DNA from: Tamarix chinensis
Lineage: Eukaryota > Streptophyta > Magnoliopsida > Caryophyllales > Tamaricaceae
Assembly: GCA_030549775.1 (NCBI GenBank)
Contig: CM060175.1
Span: 564 to 64,563 of the forward strand
Length of the DNA stretch: 64,000 bases
Reading direction: 5' to 3'
Part shown: piece by piece, positions 1 to 9,970 of the stretch
Numbering within the stretch: the stretch's first letter is position 1
How the letters are laid out: each line of letters starts with the position of its first letter
Program-made: the position numbers and the translations under genes
The notes under the pieces: model-generated
Database searches by the model: none
What the model saw: the letters and a program-made list of their open reading frames with translations, nothing else
What the model was told of the DNA's origin: nothing

Positions 1-200
1 CCTTCCCTCTCCTCCCTGCTAACTCCCCTGCCATTTCGACAGAACCTTTCCTCCCTTCTCTTACACGTAATCTCTCTCTCCCCCCAACAACTCATGGTCT
101 GCACACGCATACCTACGCCGGCTATTCTCGTCGGATAGAGGGCCATAACCCTGCCCCTACTCTGCCATGCATCCTTGTCGTTTTCCCTTCCCTATTTGCC

Positions 201-208
201 TATAAATA
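201..208 (+). promoter_or_regulatory. TATA box of LTR A
   Basis: The sequence TATAAATA lies just upstream of the pyrimidine-rich leader. The same octamer occurs at the equivalent place in two minus-strand relatives (33928-33935 and 58265-58272), each about 1 kb from the LTR 5' end. Transcription probably starts about 25-35 bases downstream; that is inference. Confidence 0.6.
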
Positions 209-665
209 GCCTCGAAGGCTGTCATAATTAGGTTTTGATTTTGGTAGCCCAGAAAACCAAACCGAGCGCCACCCCTTGTTTAGCCAACTATTCCTCCGTT
301 GTCGGCCATCTTTGCCTCCCTCTCCAGCCACCAAAACTCTCCCTACACCGCCCTCTACACAACCCAACCACTATCCTTCCTTTCCTTGCCTTATACGAGC
401 CACCCTGGCCGTGCAAAATTGCCTCCCCGAATAGCCCCATTTGACCCCGCTCCGCCTTCACGTTGCCGGTTGTTGCCAATTCCACCTCTTGTAGCACCAC
501 CTCTATCCCCCAAAACAACCAGGGAATCCTGCCCTACCACCCCACACCTCTATTTTCCCCTACTTCCCTCTCCCCTAGCCTCCACATCCACCTCTCCACT
601 TCTTCCTTCCTCCACCGCCGTGCCGGCGCCAACACCTAGCCAAGGTTGTTCCCCAACTCTTTGAT
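209..665 (+). other. Pyrimidine-rich leader of LTR A (non-coding)
   Basis: A C/T-rich stretch follows the TATA box. It leaves open proline/serine/leucine-rich frames of 69 and 121 codons (235-444, 299-664) because stop codons are purine-rich and seldom arise on this strand. The same leader occurs in every giant LTR here with unrelated frames, so I treat it as untranslated leader, not a gene. Confidence 0.6.
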
Positions 666-694
666 CCCTAAACCCCGTCTATTAAATGTGTTAA

Positions 695-975
695 TGATTT
701 TTAATACTATTAACTATTACTATTAGTGTTATTATAATAATAATTATTATTAGTATTATTATTATTACTATTATTATTATTACTATTATTACTACTACTA
801 TTATTACTATTATGTCCTAAAATTTATCCCGAAGAACTTCTAATTAATGTTAATAATTAATACTAAAACCTTATAATGTTATTATTATTACTATTATTAT
901 TATTATTATTATCATCATTAGTATCATGGTTATGGTGGTTATTGCTATTATTATTATAATTGTTCCTACTCTTAT

Positions 976-1045
<70 letters not shown>

Positions 1046-1169
1046 GCATTATATTTACTATAACTATTACTTTAAATATTATTACCATCGCTATTATCCT
1101 TATTAATATTATTATTATTATTATTTTTAGTATTCTTATTATGATTAGTATTGCCACTATTAATATCAC

Positions 1170-1224
<55 letters not shown>

Positions 1225-1290
1225 TACTTTGATTAGTGGTGGTTTGATTAACTATCTTGTGAATAATAATAATAACCCTACCCTTTTTAA
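695..1290 (+). repeat. (TTA)n / (ATT)n microsatellite tract in LTR A
   Basis: Long pure runs of TTA (about 975-1045 and 1170-1225) are joined by degenerate TTA, TAC and ATC triplets. Homologous LTRs at 30425-34910, 53808-59307 and 11591-16359 carry the same triplet on the LTR strand between leader and downstream blocks. The isoleucine- or leucine-only frames across it are artefacts. Confidence 0.9.
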
Positions 1291-1405
1291 TTATAAACTA
1301 CTATTATTAATATTAGCCTTAGTATTAAGCCATGATAGGGGTAAGATAGGAAATTATGGTAATTCCTGTAGAGGGAGATTAACCCATAGTATTTCCCTCT
1401 TATAG

Positions 1406-1467
1406 GTGAATCGAGTCAAAACTCCTAGGAAGCGTAGGAGCGTGCTCCAAGCCCGGCGCCAATTTAG
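1406..1467 (+). promoter_or_regulatory. Conserved exon-like block with acceptor and donor motifs in LTR A
   Basis: A 62-base block lies between TTATAG (acceptor-like, ending 1405) and AG|GTAAGGGTG (donor-like, GT at 1468). The minus-strand LTR J has the equivalent near 56708-56775, with CCTATAGGTAAC at one end and TTAGGTAAAG at the other. LTR D keeps GTAAGGGTGTAGCTAA at about 45835. Function is inferred from conservation only. Confidence 0.35.
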
Positions 1468-2279
1468 GTAAGGGTGTAGCTAAGGCCGCTTGTGTGATAT
1501 ATGTCCTGCTTGCCTTGGATGTCTCATATGATTATACGTCGTGTTTTACATGTTATTATCTTACCTGTTTTATGTGTAGCACAGCTTGGAATTCGAGGTA
1601 CGTCCATGTGATCGCTTTTATTATGTATTAATGTGGATGTGCTACAAGTTGTAATATGATGTGGCCTTAGGACATGCATGCTATAGGGTATGTGATGTGA
1701 TGATGTGGGTTGGGGGCATGAAAAAGAAAATAAGGAAAAAAAAAAGATAAGATAACCTAGGGGAAGTAAGTTGGCTAATGAAGGTATAGGAGGAACTAAG
1801 GTTTGCATGGGGTGTTTAAGGTCCACGTGGGGCAAACCTTACGTATGGAAAGATGCCTCGGGGCGTGAAAAAGGTAACAGAAGTATCATTTGGGTAGTTA
1901 GGGGCTTCGGGCGAAAAATAGTACTTGGGGCAGTATAAGGGTGCGTAGGAGACTAGATTAGGGTTTACAGGGAAACCCTAATTTGAGTAGGGGAAAGAGA
2001 AAAAAGAAAATAATAAAAATAAGTGAGAATGAGTGGGCCACATAGGCCCAGATTAGAGTATTTGGAGAAAACCTTAGAGGAAAGCGGCGAATGGACTTTA
2101 GGGTATAAGGTGGTGGGCTTTGATCCACACACTTAGGGGTCGGTTTCCCTGTATAAGTAAGCTGTTTAAGGGAAGGATATTGGGGCGAGTGAGGAGGCGT
2201 AGAGGTCTCAAGATATGAGACGGGCCCTCTTAGGAGAATAAGTATAGCTGGAGTTAGCCATGCATGTCTAGGGCGGAAT

Positions 2280-2720
2280 CTATCGAATAAGATACGGTAA
2301 AATACTAATCATATAAAGTGGAAGACTATTGAGCCGGGTCCAGCCTATCCACCGGTTAGTAATAGTGGTTAGGGTTTATCCTATAAGTGACTGATCCACC
2401 GGCAAATAATAGTGGTGTGGACTTCGTCCCACAAGTGACCGGCCCACCGGCAACAATAGTGGGGGGATCCCGAGCTCAATAAACCAAACCCTAATGTGAT
2501 AATTCACGTAAAAGATACTAAACACTTACAGTGGAACACCATGAGAGTCGGGGCCAGACCCGATCCACTGACATAATAGTGGCCAGGAGCGTCTTGCCCT
2601 AGAGACCGATCCACCGACATATAATAGTGGTCAGGTGTATCTTGCCCTGTAAGTGATCGATCCACAGGCTACAATAGTGGAGTTCCTGTACTCGCATGGA
2701 TTGATAAGAATTATGGTGTG
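2280..2720 (+). repeat. CCGG / AATAGTGG tandem blocks in LTR A
   Basis: There are about five blocks of the form GATCCACCGG(C)AATAATAGTGG separated by 40-60 bases, several ending in CTTGCCCTATAAGTGACC. The reverse complement of the same block is repeated in minus-strand LTRs at 31150-31500, 34990-35390 and 54480-55070. Confidence 0.8.
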
Positions 2721-3230
2721 AAACGAGTATTACCCAATGAATAAATCAACAATGTGGACCTTTATTTACCTGGGAAATTGTATGCCATCATGTGATTGTG
2801 ATTATGCTATGTGTTCTTATGTGTTGGCCTTAGTTATACCATTACCTTGCTCAGTATGTACCATACTGACCACCCGTTTCATGGGTGCTGCTCATTCCCA
2901 CAAACAAAAGGCCCCTCTGATTTAGTGCACGTTGGTGATTCTATATTCTATGCCTACGATGCTTACAAGGCATCTGGCAGGACCGAGAGTTGAGTCTGGA
3001 CCTAGTTTGGAGGTCGAGAGTGACGTGGCCAGAGTCTATCATCCACCTTATCTTTCCTATGTCTTTAAATTTAGTCTATTTCTAATGTACAATGTTTCAA
3101 ACATTTGGAACCTTAAAATTTTACCTTTGGATTGTACTTTTGACTTTCTGCACTCTGATTCTGTATGACTCATGTTTTACTAATGACTGATGTTTTATTA
3201 ACAACTCATATTTGATGGTTAATCTTGTTT

Positions 3231-3385
3231 AGCCTTAGCACTTAGTACCTGGATGGTAGGAGTGAACCGGTCTAGTACTAAGTGTGGCGGTAATGCCCCC
3301 AAATTTACCGTTTTATCTTTTTCGTTTCCGTTAGACTCTTTTAAATTAAACGAAATTTTGCAGTAGTAAATTTGGAGGTGTTACA
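3231..3385 (+). other. Conserved 3'-terminal double inverted repeat of LTR A
   Basis: The first arm pair is CACTTAGTAC (near 3239) with GTACTAAGTG (near 3275). The second is GGTAATGCCCCCAAATTTAC (from 3289) against CAGTAGTAAATTTGGAGGTG and the terminal TTACA. Both structures recur at the 3' end of the other giant LTRs. Confidence 0.7.
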
Positions 3386-3700
3386 CTTAACCCTTAACCC
3401 TTAATGCTAAACCCTACAGCCTTAACCCTTAACCCTAAACCCTAAATGAATAACCCTAAATGCTGAGCCCTAAACCCTGAACCCTAAACTTTAATCCCTA
3501 ATCCCTACACCCTAAACTTTGAAGCCTAAGCCCTTATCCCTTATCCCTTAACCTTGAACCTTGAGCATTAAACCCTAAACCTTAAATCATGAACCCTTAA
3601 TCATAACCCCTACACTTTATCCCTTAACCTTAAACTCTAATCTTTTAACACTAAACCCTGCACCCTTAATGTTAAACAATGAACCCTGAACCCTAACTTA
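3386..3700. repeat. Degenerate telomere-like repeat tract 1
   Basis: Imperfect repeats of CCCTAAA, CCCTTAA and CCTTAACC run directly from the end of LTR A. A few units are perfect (AACCCTAAACCCTAAA near 3430) but most carry substitutions, so this is an old interstitial tract and not a chromosome end. Confidence 0.85.
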
Positions 3701-3975
3701 GTTTACTTGATGAAACGAATACCAATTACGAACTATGACTAAATTTAATAACCTCAAATCTATCAAATTTCAACCAAATTAAATTTATAACTAATATGTC
3801 ATAATAATAATAATATTAATAATATTTTTTGTATAAAAACCCTACAATATTTATTATAACTAATTACACATAATTATCAGTTTATAATTAGAGTTTTTGA
3901 AATTAGGTATTACATTATGCTCAATATATAACATTCGCTCAATAAATAACATTCTAACATAATTTTTTTTTGTAG
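3701..3975. other. AT-rich stretch, no gene seen; may hold an upstream intron
   Basis: No coding signal is visible. The stretch ends in a T-run and TTGTAG acceptor (3971-3975) immediately before the transposase remnant, so part of it may be an intron of that gene. Confidence 0.4.
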
Positions 3976-4549
3976 AGATATGGCCAACAAAAACATTGAT
4001 AGGGACAACAGTGATGAAGAAGGGAAAATAAAATCTATGATTACAATAATCATCACAGACATGAGGAATAAAGGAGAATTAGTCAAGTTAGGACGGAATA
4101 CTTACAATCTTCCCATTGGCCCTTACGTAGACATGTTCTTGACTTACATTTCACTTGTGACTCATAACCGTGTTCCTATCTCCCATAATAATTGGAAGTA
4201 GGTTCCAAAGGGTCATAAGGAGCATATTTGGCAGGAAATCATGGTAAATATGCTATTTTATGTAATCATTTTTGTATGTCAAATGTTATTAATTTTATTA
4301 CATTAACATTGGTATACATCTACATGTCTTATTTTGTAGAGAGCGTTTAATGTCCCAGAGAGTAGGAAGAAATGGCTTCTTAGACATTGTGGGGAGCGTC
4401 TAAGAACATTTAGGTCATATTTATCTCTTAGGAAAATTTATAGAAAGAGGGATGGTTCTCTACAGCAGAACCCACCCAAACGATATGGTTTCATCGATTA
4501 AGAAAGTTGGAACCAATTTATTGCATATCGTCTTATGGGGGATTTGAAG
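3976..4549 (+). pseudogene. CACTA-type transposase-associated gene remnant (Transposase_24-like), two exons
   Basis: Exon 1 (3976-4243) and exon 2 (4340-4549) join in frame across a 96-base GT-AG intron (4244-4339), giving EIM/RAFNVPESRKKW at the junction. Motifs such as VPKGHKEHIWQEI, FRSYLSLRKIYRKRDG and NPPKRYGFID match my recollection of the plant Ptta/En/Spm family (Transposase_24, Pfam PF03004), whose members carry similar W-x-x-VP and NPP-x-x-Y segments. Two in-frame stops break it: TAG at 4199-4201 and TAA at 4499-4501. A donor-like AAG|GTATTT follows at 4550. The foldback CACTA element starts 17 bases later, so any downstream exons are displaced or lost. The first ATG in frame is at 3980, but the reading frame is probably internal to a longer protein. 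Confidence 0.7.
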
Positions 4550-4740
4550 GTATTTGTTAGATAACACACTACCCCCGAAAAGGCGTTTTAATAACGATTA
4601 TTTTATAGTTTTAATAATAGTTTTATACCATTATTAAAACGCCCGTTATTAAATCTTCAATAACGGTTCCTAACCGTTAATATGAGCATAAACTGTATAT
4701 TTAATAACTATTTTTAAGAAATAGTCGTTGTTAAAAAATA

Positions 4741-5060
4741 ATTTTAATAACGGTTACTACAAAAACCGTTGTTAAAACATCATCGAATTAGAGTTTCAGA
4801 CATTGATTACGCATTTAACACGTACTAAATGAACAAAAATTTGAGATTAAATGTACATTTTTAATAATGGTTCTTATGAAAACCGTTATTAAAACTATAG
4901 TTTTTTTAACGTTTTTGCAGTTTTGTTCCTGCCCACATACACAGTTGTATGTTCAAATAATTACCAAATCTGCACAGTAAAACAACATCAATTCATAACA
5001 AATATGCAATCACACCATAATTTCAATCAATCTATAATTAATATGCATGTCTTAATACAC
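4741..5060 (+). repeat. Left arm of long inverted repeat in the CACTA element
   Basis: The inner edge reads ATGCATGTCTTAATACAC (ending 5060). Its reverse complement is GTGTATTAAGACATGCAT at the start of the other arm (5543). Matching continues outward through a TGTTGTTTTACTG-type segment and the AATAACGGTT motifs. Confidence 0.8.
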
Positions 5061-5291
5061 TGGACACATATACTCAAGAATCAAAATTAGTGTCCACAAT
5101 AGCAAAACAATAATGATTGTGGATACTATATATGTAGGGCAATGGATCTGATAGTCCAAAATAGATCGGTCAACATAGATCCAAGCTATGTATATTTTCT
5201 TTTCGATATTTTTCTATTAATGAATCATGACATATATGTTTGGTATTTAACGTAAGTGCTAACTGTATATTAATAGAAATTTGGGCATTTT

Positions 5292-5398
5292 AGTTTTTCA
5301 CCAATGACTATGCACGAGGCCAGCAATTCAATGTTGATGAAATTGATGAAGTTAGAGACCAATGGGCCAAGCACATGCACTCATTCATTCGGTATTAG
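5292..5398 (+). pseudogene. C-terminal fragment of an Ulp1-like (C48) protease exon inside the CACTA loop
   Basis: A stop-free frame beginning GACTATGCACGA reads DYARGQQFNVDEIDEVRDQW and ends with RY and a TAG stop at 5396-5398. Ulp1-like proteins of plant CACTA elements commonly end with an IDEVRxxWA-type segment, so I read this as the last exon of such a gene. A TTTTAG acceptor lies just before it (ending 5291). The catalytic His, Asp and Cys region is absent. Assignment is from motif memory and is moderate. Confidence 0.45.
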
Positions 5399-5542
5399 GT
5401 ATAGATCTCTATATATTATATGCATGTTCAGGTTTGTATTTCGTCTATATCTTTTGGTCTTCTAGGCTAGATTTATGAACTTTTTACTTTGGGGTGTAGA
5501 ACTACCAAGCTGTGGTATGCCTACTAATTTTGATTCCTAAGT

Positions 5543-5870
5543 GTGTATTAAGACATGCATATTAATTAGAGATTGATTGAAATTATGGTGTGATTACAAA
5601 TTTGTTATGAATTAATGTTGTTTTACAATGCAGATTTGGTAATTATTTGAACATATAACTGTGTATGTGGACAGGAACAAAACTCTAAAAATGTTAAAAA
5701 AAACTATAGTTTTAATAACGGTTCTTATGAAAGCCGTTATTAAAACAACGTATTTCATCTCAAATTTATATTCAGTTAATACGTATTAGGATTTAATAAA
5801 AGCATAATCAATAACCAAAACCCTAATTGGATGATAGAGTTTTTATAACGGTTCTTATTAAAAACCGTTA
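5543..5870 (-). repeat. Right arm of long inverted repeat in the CACTA element
   Basis: This is the reverse complement of 4741-5060 with scattered mismatches. The loop between the arms (5061-5542) is about 480 bases. Confidence 0.8.
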
Positions 5871-6351
5871 TCAAAACTTAGGTTTTAATAACGGTTATGC
5901 TGAAAAACCGTTATTAAAACATAGGTTTTAATAACGGTTGTGATGAAATTTGTTATTAAAAATGTGCATTTAATCTCAAATTTATGTTCATTTAATACGT
6001 ATTAGGGTTTAATAAACGCATAATCAATGACTGAAACCCTAATTCAATTATGTTTTAACAACGATTTTTGTAATAACCGTTTTTAAAACTTAGTTTTCCA
6101 CAATGGTTTTTTTCTTGAAAACTGTTATTGAAACCTTGTTTTTAACAACGGTTTTATGGAAGAACCATTATTAAAACCTTTTTTTTAACAACGGTTGTTT
6201 CTTGAAAACCGTTATTAAATATAAATTTTATGCTCATATTCATGAATTTTTTTATATTTTTTATAAGAGTTATGAACCGTTATTAAAAATTAATAACAAG
6301 CAGTTTAATAATGGTTTAAAACCGTTATTAAAACTCATTTTCGAGGTAGTG

Positions 6352-6735
6352 CAAGCACCCTTGTGTTAGATTGACATCAATGAGACTGTCATGTTGGGGC
6401 CTCAAATGATTGAGGAGATAACCCAGCAAGTCTGAATGATCCAAGATAGAATGAGAGCGACTTAGAGTCATTAGAAGAGTTGAGCTAATAAGAGATGTTG
6501 TAGTAATGGTTTTGAGCTAGGGGATAAGGTTATGTTAAGGGCTTCTCTCACTAAGGGAGTTCAAAGGTTTGGTAGGAAGGGAAAGTTCACTTGGAGGTAT
6601 ATTAGATCCTACAAGATTCTCAACTAAGTTGGTGAGGTTGCCAATAGGTTGGTGCTCCAACTAGAGCTAACGCGAGTCCATAACATCTTCCATGTCTCAC
6701 AATAATGGAAGTCCATCCAAAATAAGAGTTATGTG
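6352..6735 (+). pseudogene. Ty3/gypsy integrase C-terminal remnant
   Basis: Translated on the plus strand it reads VMLGPQMIEEITQQV, then FELGDKVMLRASLTKGVQRF and LTRVHNIFHVSQ. These match the conserved segment of plant gypsy integrases (LGPE-x-V, VGDKVFLK, MRFGKKGKLSPRFIGP, SRVHNVFHVS). There are several stops and at least one frameshift near 6370. The left side is cut by the CACTA element. It is in the opposite orientation to the large chromovirus to the right, so it comes from a different insertion. Confidence 0.85.
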
Positions 6736-8290
6736 ATGACATACATAAAATGATAAATGATTCTAGTGTTGAATGCGCGGTTTTTCTTGATAATAGCTAA
6801 AGGTAAGAAGTTGTGTGGTTGTAATTTTATTAATATCAAGTGTTGATGTATATCCATATTATATGATATTACATGTGTGAAAAGTGTGGGAAGTCCTTGT
6901 GTTGGACCGACTTGTGACTTAGTAGGGTTTCTGAGACTTAGGGCATTTTGGTTAATATTATAAAAAGTGACATGTAGGGTACTTAAGGGTGTAAAATAGC
7001 CTAAAATATTTTTTAGATAAATATAGTATAGAGATGAATAACAATAGATTGGATGAGTGAAACCTAGGGGGAGCTATGATCATATGTAAGTAGAGTGGCA
7101 TTTGTTACTAAAAAGTGGATATGGAGTTAAAGATGGAATTTTAGAGTAGCCATGTAAATTTGGAAATTCTTTTGAGCACTAGGAAAAGAGATATGACATA
7201 AGGTGGAATTAGGATTTTGGGAGGCTAAGGCACAAAACTAAAGGGGAAGGCTATTATCACATGTACAAAATGGGAGAGTTAGAAAGTAAACTTGGGGTAT
7301 AACGTTAACCATATAATTTTTATAATATTAACCAAATTTAGTAGCCATGCAAGATATACAAAAATAGTTACAACCAAAATGAGGAATTAGGGTTTTGAAA
7401 AATGCTTGAATAGGAAAGGTATTATCACATGTGCAAAATTGGAGATTTAGGCTACGATATTTGAGATGATTGTTAAACATAGCATTTTATACATGAGTAT
7501 GGAAATATAGGAATATATAAGAAATAGAGGGGCTAGGCCAGCTAGTAGAAATTAGGGTTTTAGAGGAATAACCCTAGATGTTAGTTATTATCATACTTGG
7601 GAAATGGGGGTAACAGGCCATGACCTTTGACCAAGGGCTTCCTATGACATGTTAGGATTTTTTGGATATATTGGGGACTCAAAAGTGGAACTGGAGGTGA
7701 GGATATACTAGAGTTGTGAAATTAGGGTTTCTAAGGGAAATAGGGTTGTCTCAAGATAGTAATAGGGAAGGTGTCATACATGGGTTAGGTGTACATGATT
7801 GTGTTATGAACTTAAAATAAATAAAACTTGAATAATACACTAATCAATTAAAGTGGAAGATCACTTGTGTCAGACATAGTTGTACTTGTTGATCTACCGG
7901 ATAGAATAGTTGCCAGGAGCATCTTGTCCTAAAAGTTTTACAAGTGAGAATATTGGTGTCCCTAACATAAGCAAACAAAACCATTAGATGATTATAGCCC
8001 ATGGTAAGACATTAATTACTTACAATGGAATACTAGGTGGGACAGGATCAGTTGTACCTTGATTTTCAATCCATAGGTGAAAATAGTGGTGAAGAGCATT
8101 CTAACCTAGGATTGTACCTTGATTACCAATCCATCAGTGAGAATAGCATCTAGGATCATCATGTCCTAGAAATTTTACTTGTTTACCATTCTATCAATTG
8201 AGAATAATGGAGTCCCTAAAACTAATGTGAATAAAATCATGAGTTGATTGTTCTTATATTAGTACCTTAAGTTTAGATAATAATGAATTA
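6736..8290 (+). mobile_element. Plus-strand giant-LTR remnant 'G' (3' half, incomplete)
   Basis: 7840-8220 carries the family block in plus orientation: ATTAAAGTGGAAGATCAC and GATCTACCGGATAGAATAG, then CTTACAATGGAATAC, as in 2290-2560 and 59520-59740. It follows the integrase remnant, as a 3' LTR would. The usual 3' end (AGCCTTAGCACTT to GGTGTTACA) is missing at about 8290, where opposite-orientation sequence begins. The left edge is not defined. Confidence 0.5.
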
Positions 8291-8559
8291 GTCAGGTGTT
8301 TGGTGAGGTATGGGAAGTGAGGAAAGTGGATGGTGGTTAAGTTGTGCAGCATGGCATTTTAGGGAGACAGTGGTGGTGGTGTGGTGTTGGCTTGATAGTA
8401 GGGAAAAGGTGATGTAGAAGGGGTGAGGTAGGTGCTGATGGTACGTTGGTTAAGGAAGTTGGGGTGAGGGAGAGGTAAGTAGATGGCAAAGAGGAAGGAA
8501 GGAAGGAGAAGGATCTGGGTGATATAAGCTCAGGGGTATGTGATGGTTGTTTTGCTACT

Positions 8560-9970
8560 TCTGCAAGCGCATGGATTCATTATAGCATTTTAAGGTCATA
8601 TCCCATAGGGAGTTCATAATTGAGTACACTTATTTAGTACATTAACTATCCAAATCTATATAAATCAAAGATATGCAAGTAGATAACGAGGATAATTACA
8701 AAAAGCTTTCTAATTGCAAATGCTAAACAGTAGGAGTGAAACCTAGGATCAAACTTTGGTCTCCAAATTAGTAATCAATGATGAAACAACAAATATATTG
8801 TGATTTAATTCGTTAACTTTAAACGATTGGTCTAATTATATCCATTAGCCTCTTTCAAGGTCTAAGAACGTATTTAATCTAATTTGTCGGCTACTTTCAT
8901 GACTTACAAATTAAACTAAATCCATTAAGCATTACCAATTTTGTAGTCCCTAAGAATTAAACATCTAATTTCATGATTACTTAAATTCTCGTACACATGC
9001 TACTTTATAATAATAATCTCGGCCTTTCTGTTGTAGATTATATCTAAAGAGGTCGAATTTTGTCAAATCCACTTTACAACAATTAAACCTTGAATATGCA
9101 ACAATAAAGATGAATCAAACATATGAAATAATTCTTCAGTTCATCATATTGATCACTAAAACTAACCTCGTTCAATCCTAGCAAAGAGGATCACTCACTC
9201 ATATCTTTAAAGAAAATCAACGAAATAAATAGCATGATAAACATAACAACAATATAAAGATACAAAGAAGAAGAGGAATTAGATTGAATTAACCACAATC
9301 TAAAGAAGAACAAAGTTGATTCCGATTCAATCATACACGAATATGCACATGAATCTCTAAAAAAATAAAACTAATGGAAACAAACAAGTTACATCAAGCT
9401 ATAGCTTAGTGATGAGGAGTAAAAGTGCTCTAAAATCTCTCCTTTCACCCCCTAAGAAGTCCCTAAAGTGTGTCATAAATAATCCCCATCACGCCAACCA
9501 TGTCACCTACATTAATTGTAGGGGAAATCATCATTGCACAGTCATGTGGCCCCTACACGGCTTGGCCGTGAAGCTTCTCACCTCTCGAACAGGTTGAATT
9601 TTAGATCTTACATGGCTGTGTGAGACGTGCACTACCTGGCTGTATAGGATTCTAAGCCTTGGCTTGCCAGCATAAAATTCTGCACAGCTGTGTGATCCAT
9701 GCACCACCTGGCCGTACAATTCTCTTTTCTTTGAATATCACAGGAAGGTGTTGCACAACTAGGCAACTAGGTATGCAACCAGTCATGCAACTCTTTTTTG
9801 TCTTGTTTCTTCAAAATTTATTGGCATATCTCTAGCTCTCTTAGCTTCAATACTCTTCCATAAACATGTAAGGTTGATTTACTCTCCTCTAAAGCCTTCC
9901 ATGTTAGATCCTTTATTCTAAAAACAATTAAATATTTCTCAAATTTGGCATTCTTATTGAAATTCCTGCA
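8560..9970 (-). mobile_element. Possible Athila/Tat-like retrotransposon LTR or leader fragment
   Basis: On the minus strand this reads like the terminal/leader region of Athila/Tat-type elements as I remember them: AACTCCCTATGGGATATGACC, and a TTTTGTGTTGCAGGAATT-like end. It interrupts the purine-rich leader of LTR H (which ends near 8556 and resumes after about 10090). No target duplication could be read, so both edges are approximate and the family call is tentative. Confidence 0.3.
9535..9715. repeat. Three imperfect 55-60 bp units rich in CAC-GGC-CGTG palindromes
   Basis: Each unit holds a segment like CACxGCTGTGTGA and CACCACCTGGCCGTA (near 9555, 9610 and 9680). Small GC-rich palindromes stand out in otherwise AT-rich DNA. 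Confidence 0.55.

Larger units (their letters stand above)
1..3385 (+). mobile_element. Giant LTR 'A' of a Ty3/gypsy-type family, left end outside window
   Basis: This is the plus-strand LTR of the family that recurs through the window. It ends in GGAGGTGTTACA at 3385, the same terminus as LTRs at 26665 and 47771. Reading 5' to 3' it has a TATA box (201-208), a C/T-rich leader (to about 665), a (TTA)n array, a block flanked by splice-like sites (1406-1467), CCGG-type repeat blocks (about 2280-2720) and the conserved 3' hairpin region (3231-3385). The 5' terminus is not in the window, so I cannot tell a solo LTR from part of a full element. The base after the end starts telomere-like repeat (CTTAA). 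The nearest relatives by eye are the LTRs at 42698-47771 and 53808-59307, which share the 1468-1560 and 2280-2720 sequences. Confidence 0.85.
4567..6351. mobile_element. Non-autonomous foldback CACTA (En/Spm) transposon, about 1.8 kb
   Basis: The left end begins CACTACCCCCGAAAA and the right end is the reverse complement of CACTACCTCGAAAATG. Both ends are followed inward by copies of GTTTTAATAACGGTT, the sub-terminal motif, which occurs many times in both orientations as expected for CACTA elements. The 3-bp flanks (ACA left, CAA right) do not match, so the target duplication has decayed or the flanks have been rearranged. The middle is a long inverted repeat around a loop that holds a fragment of Ulp1-like coding sequence. 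No transposase frame is present, so it would depend on an autonomous relative. Confidence 0.8.

Noticed and set aside
975..1405. Poly-Ile and poly-Leu frames
   Set aside because: These are translations of the (TTA)n microsatellite.
3386..3700. True telomere or chromosome end
   Set aside because: The repeats are heavily degenerate, short, and flanked by transposons on both sides.
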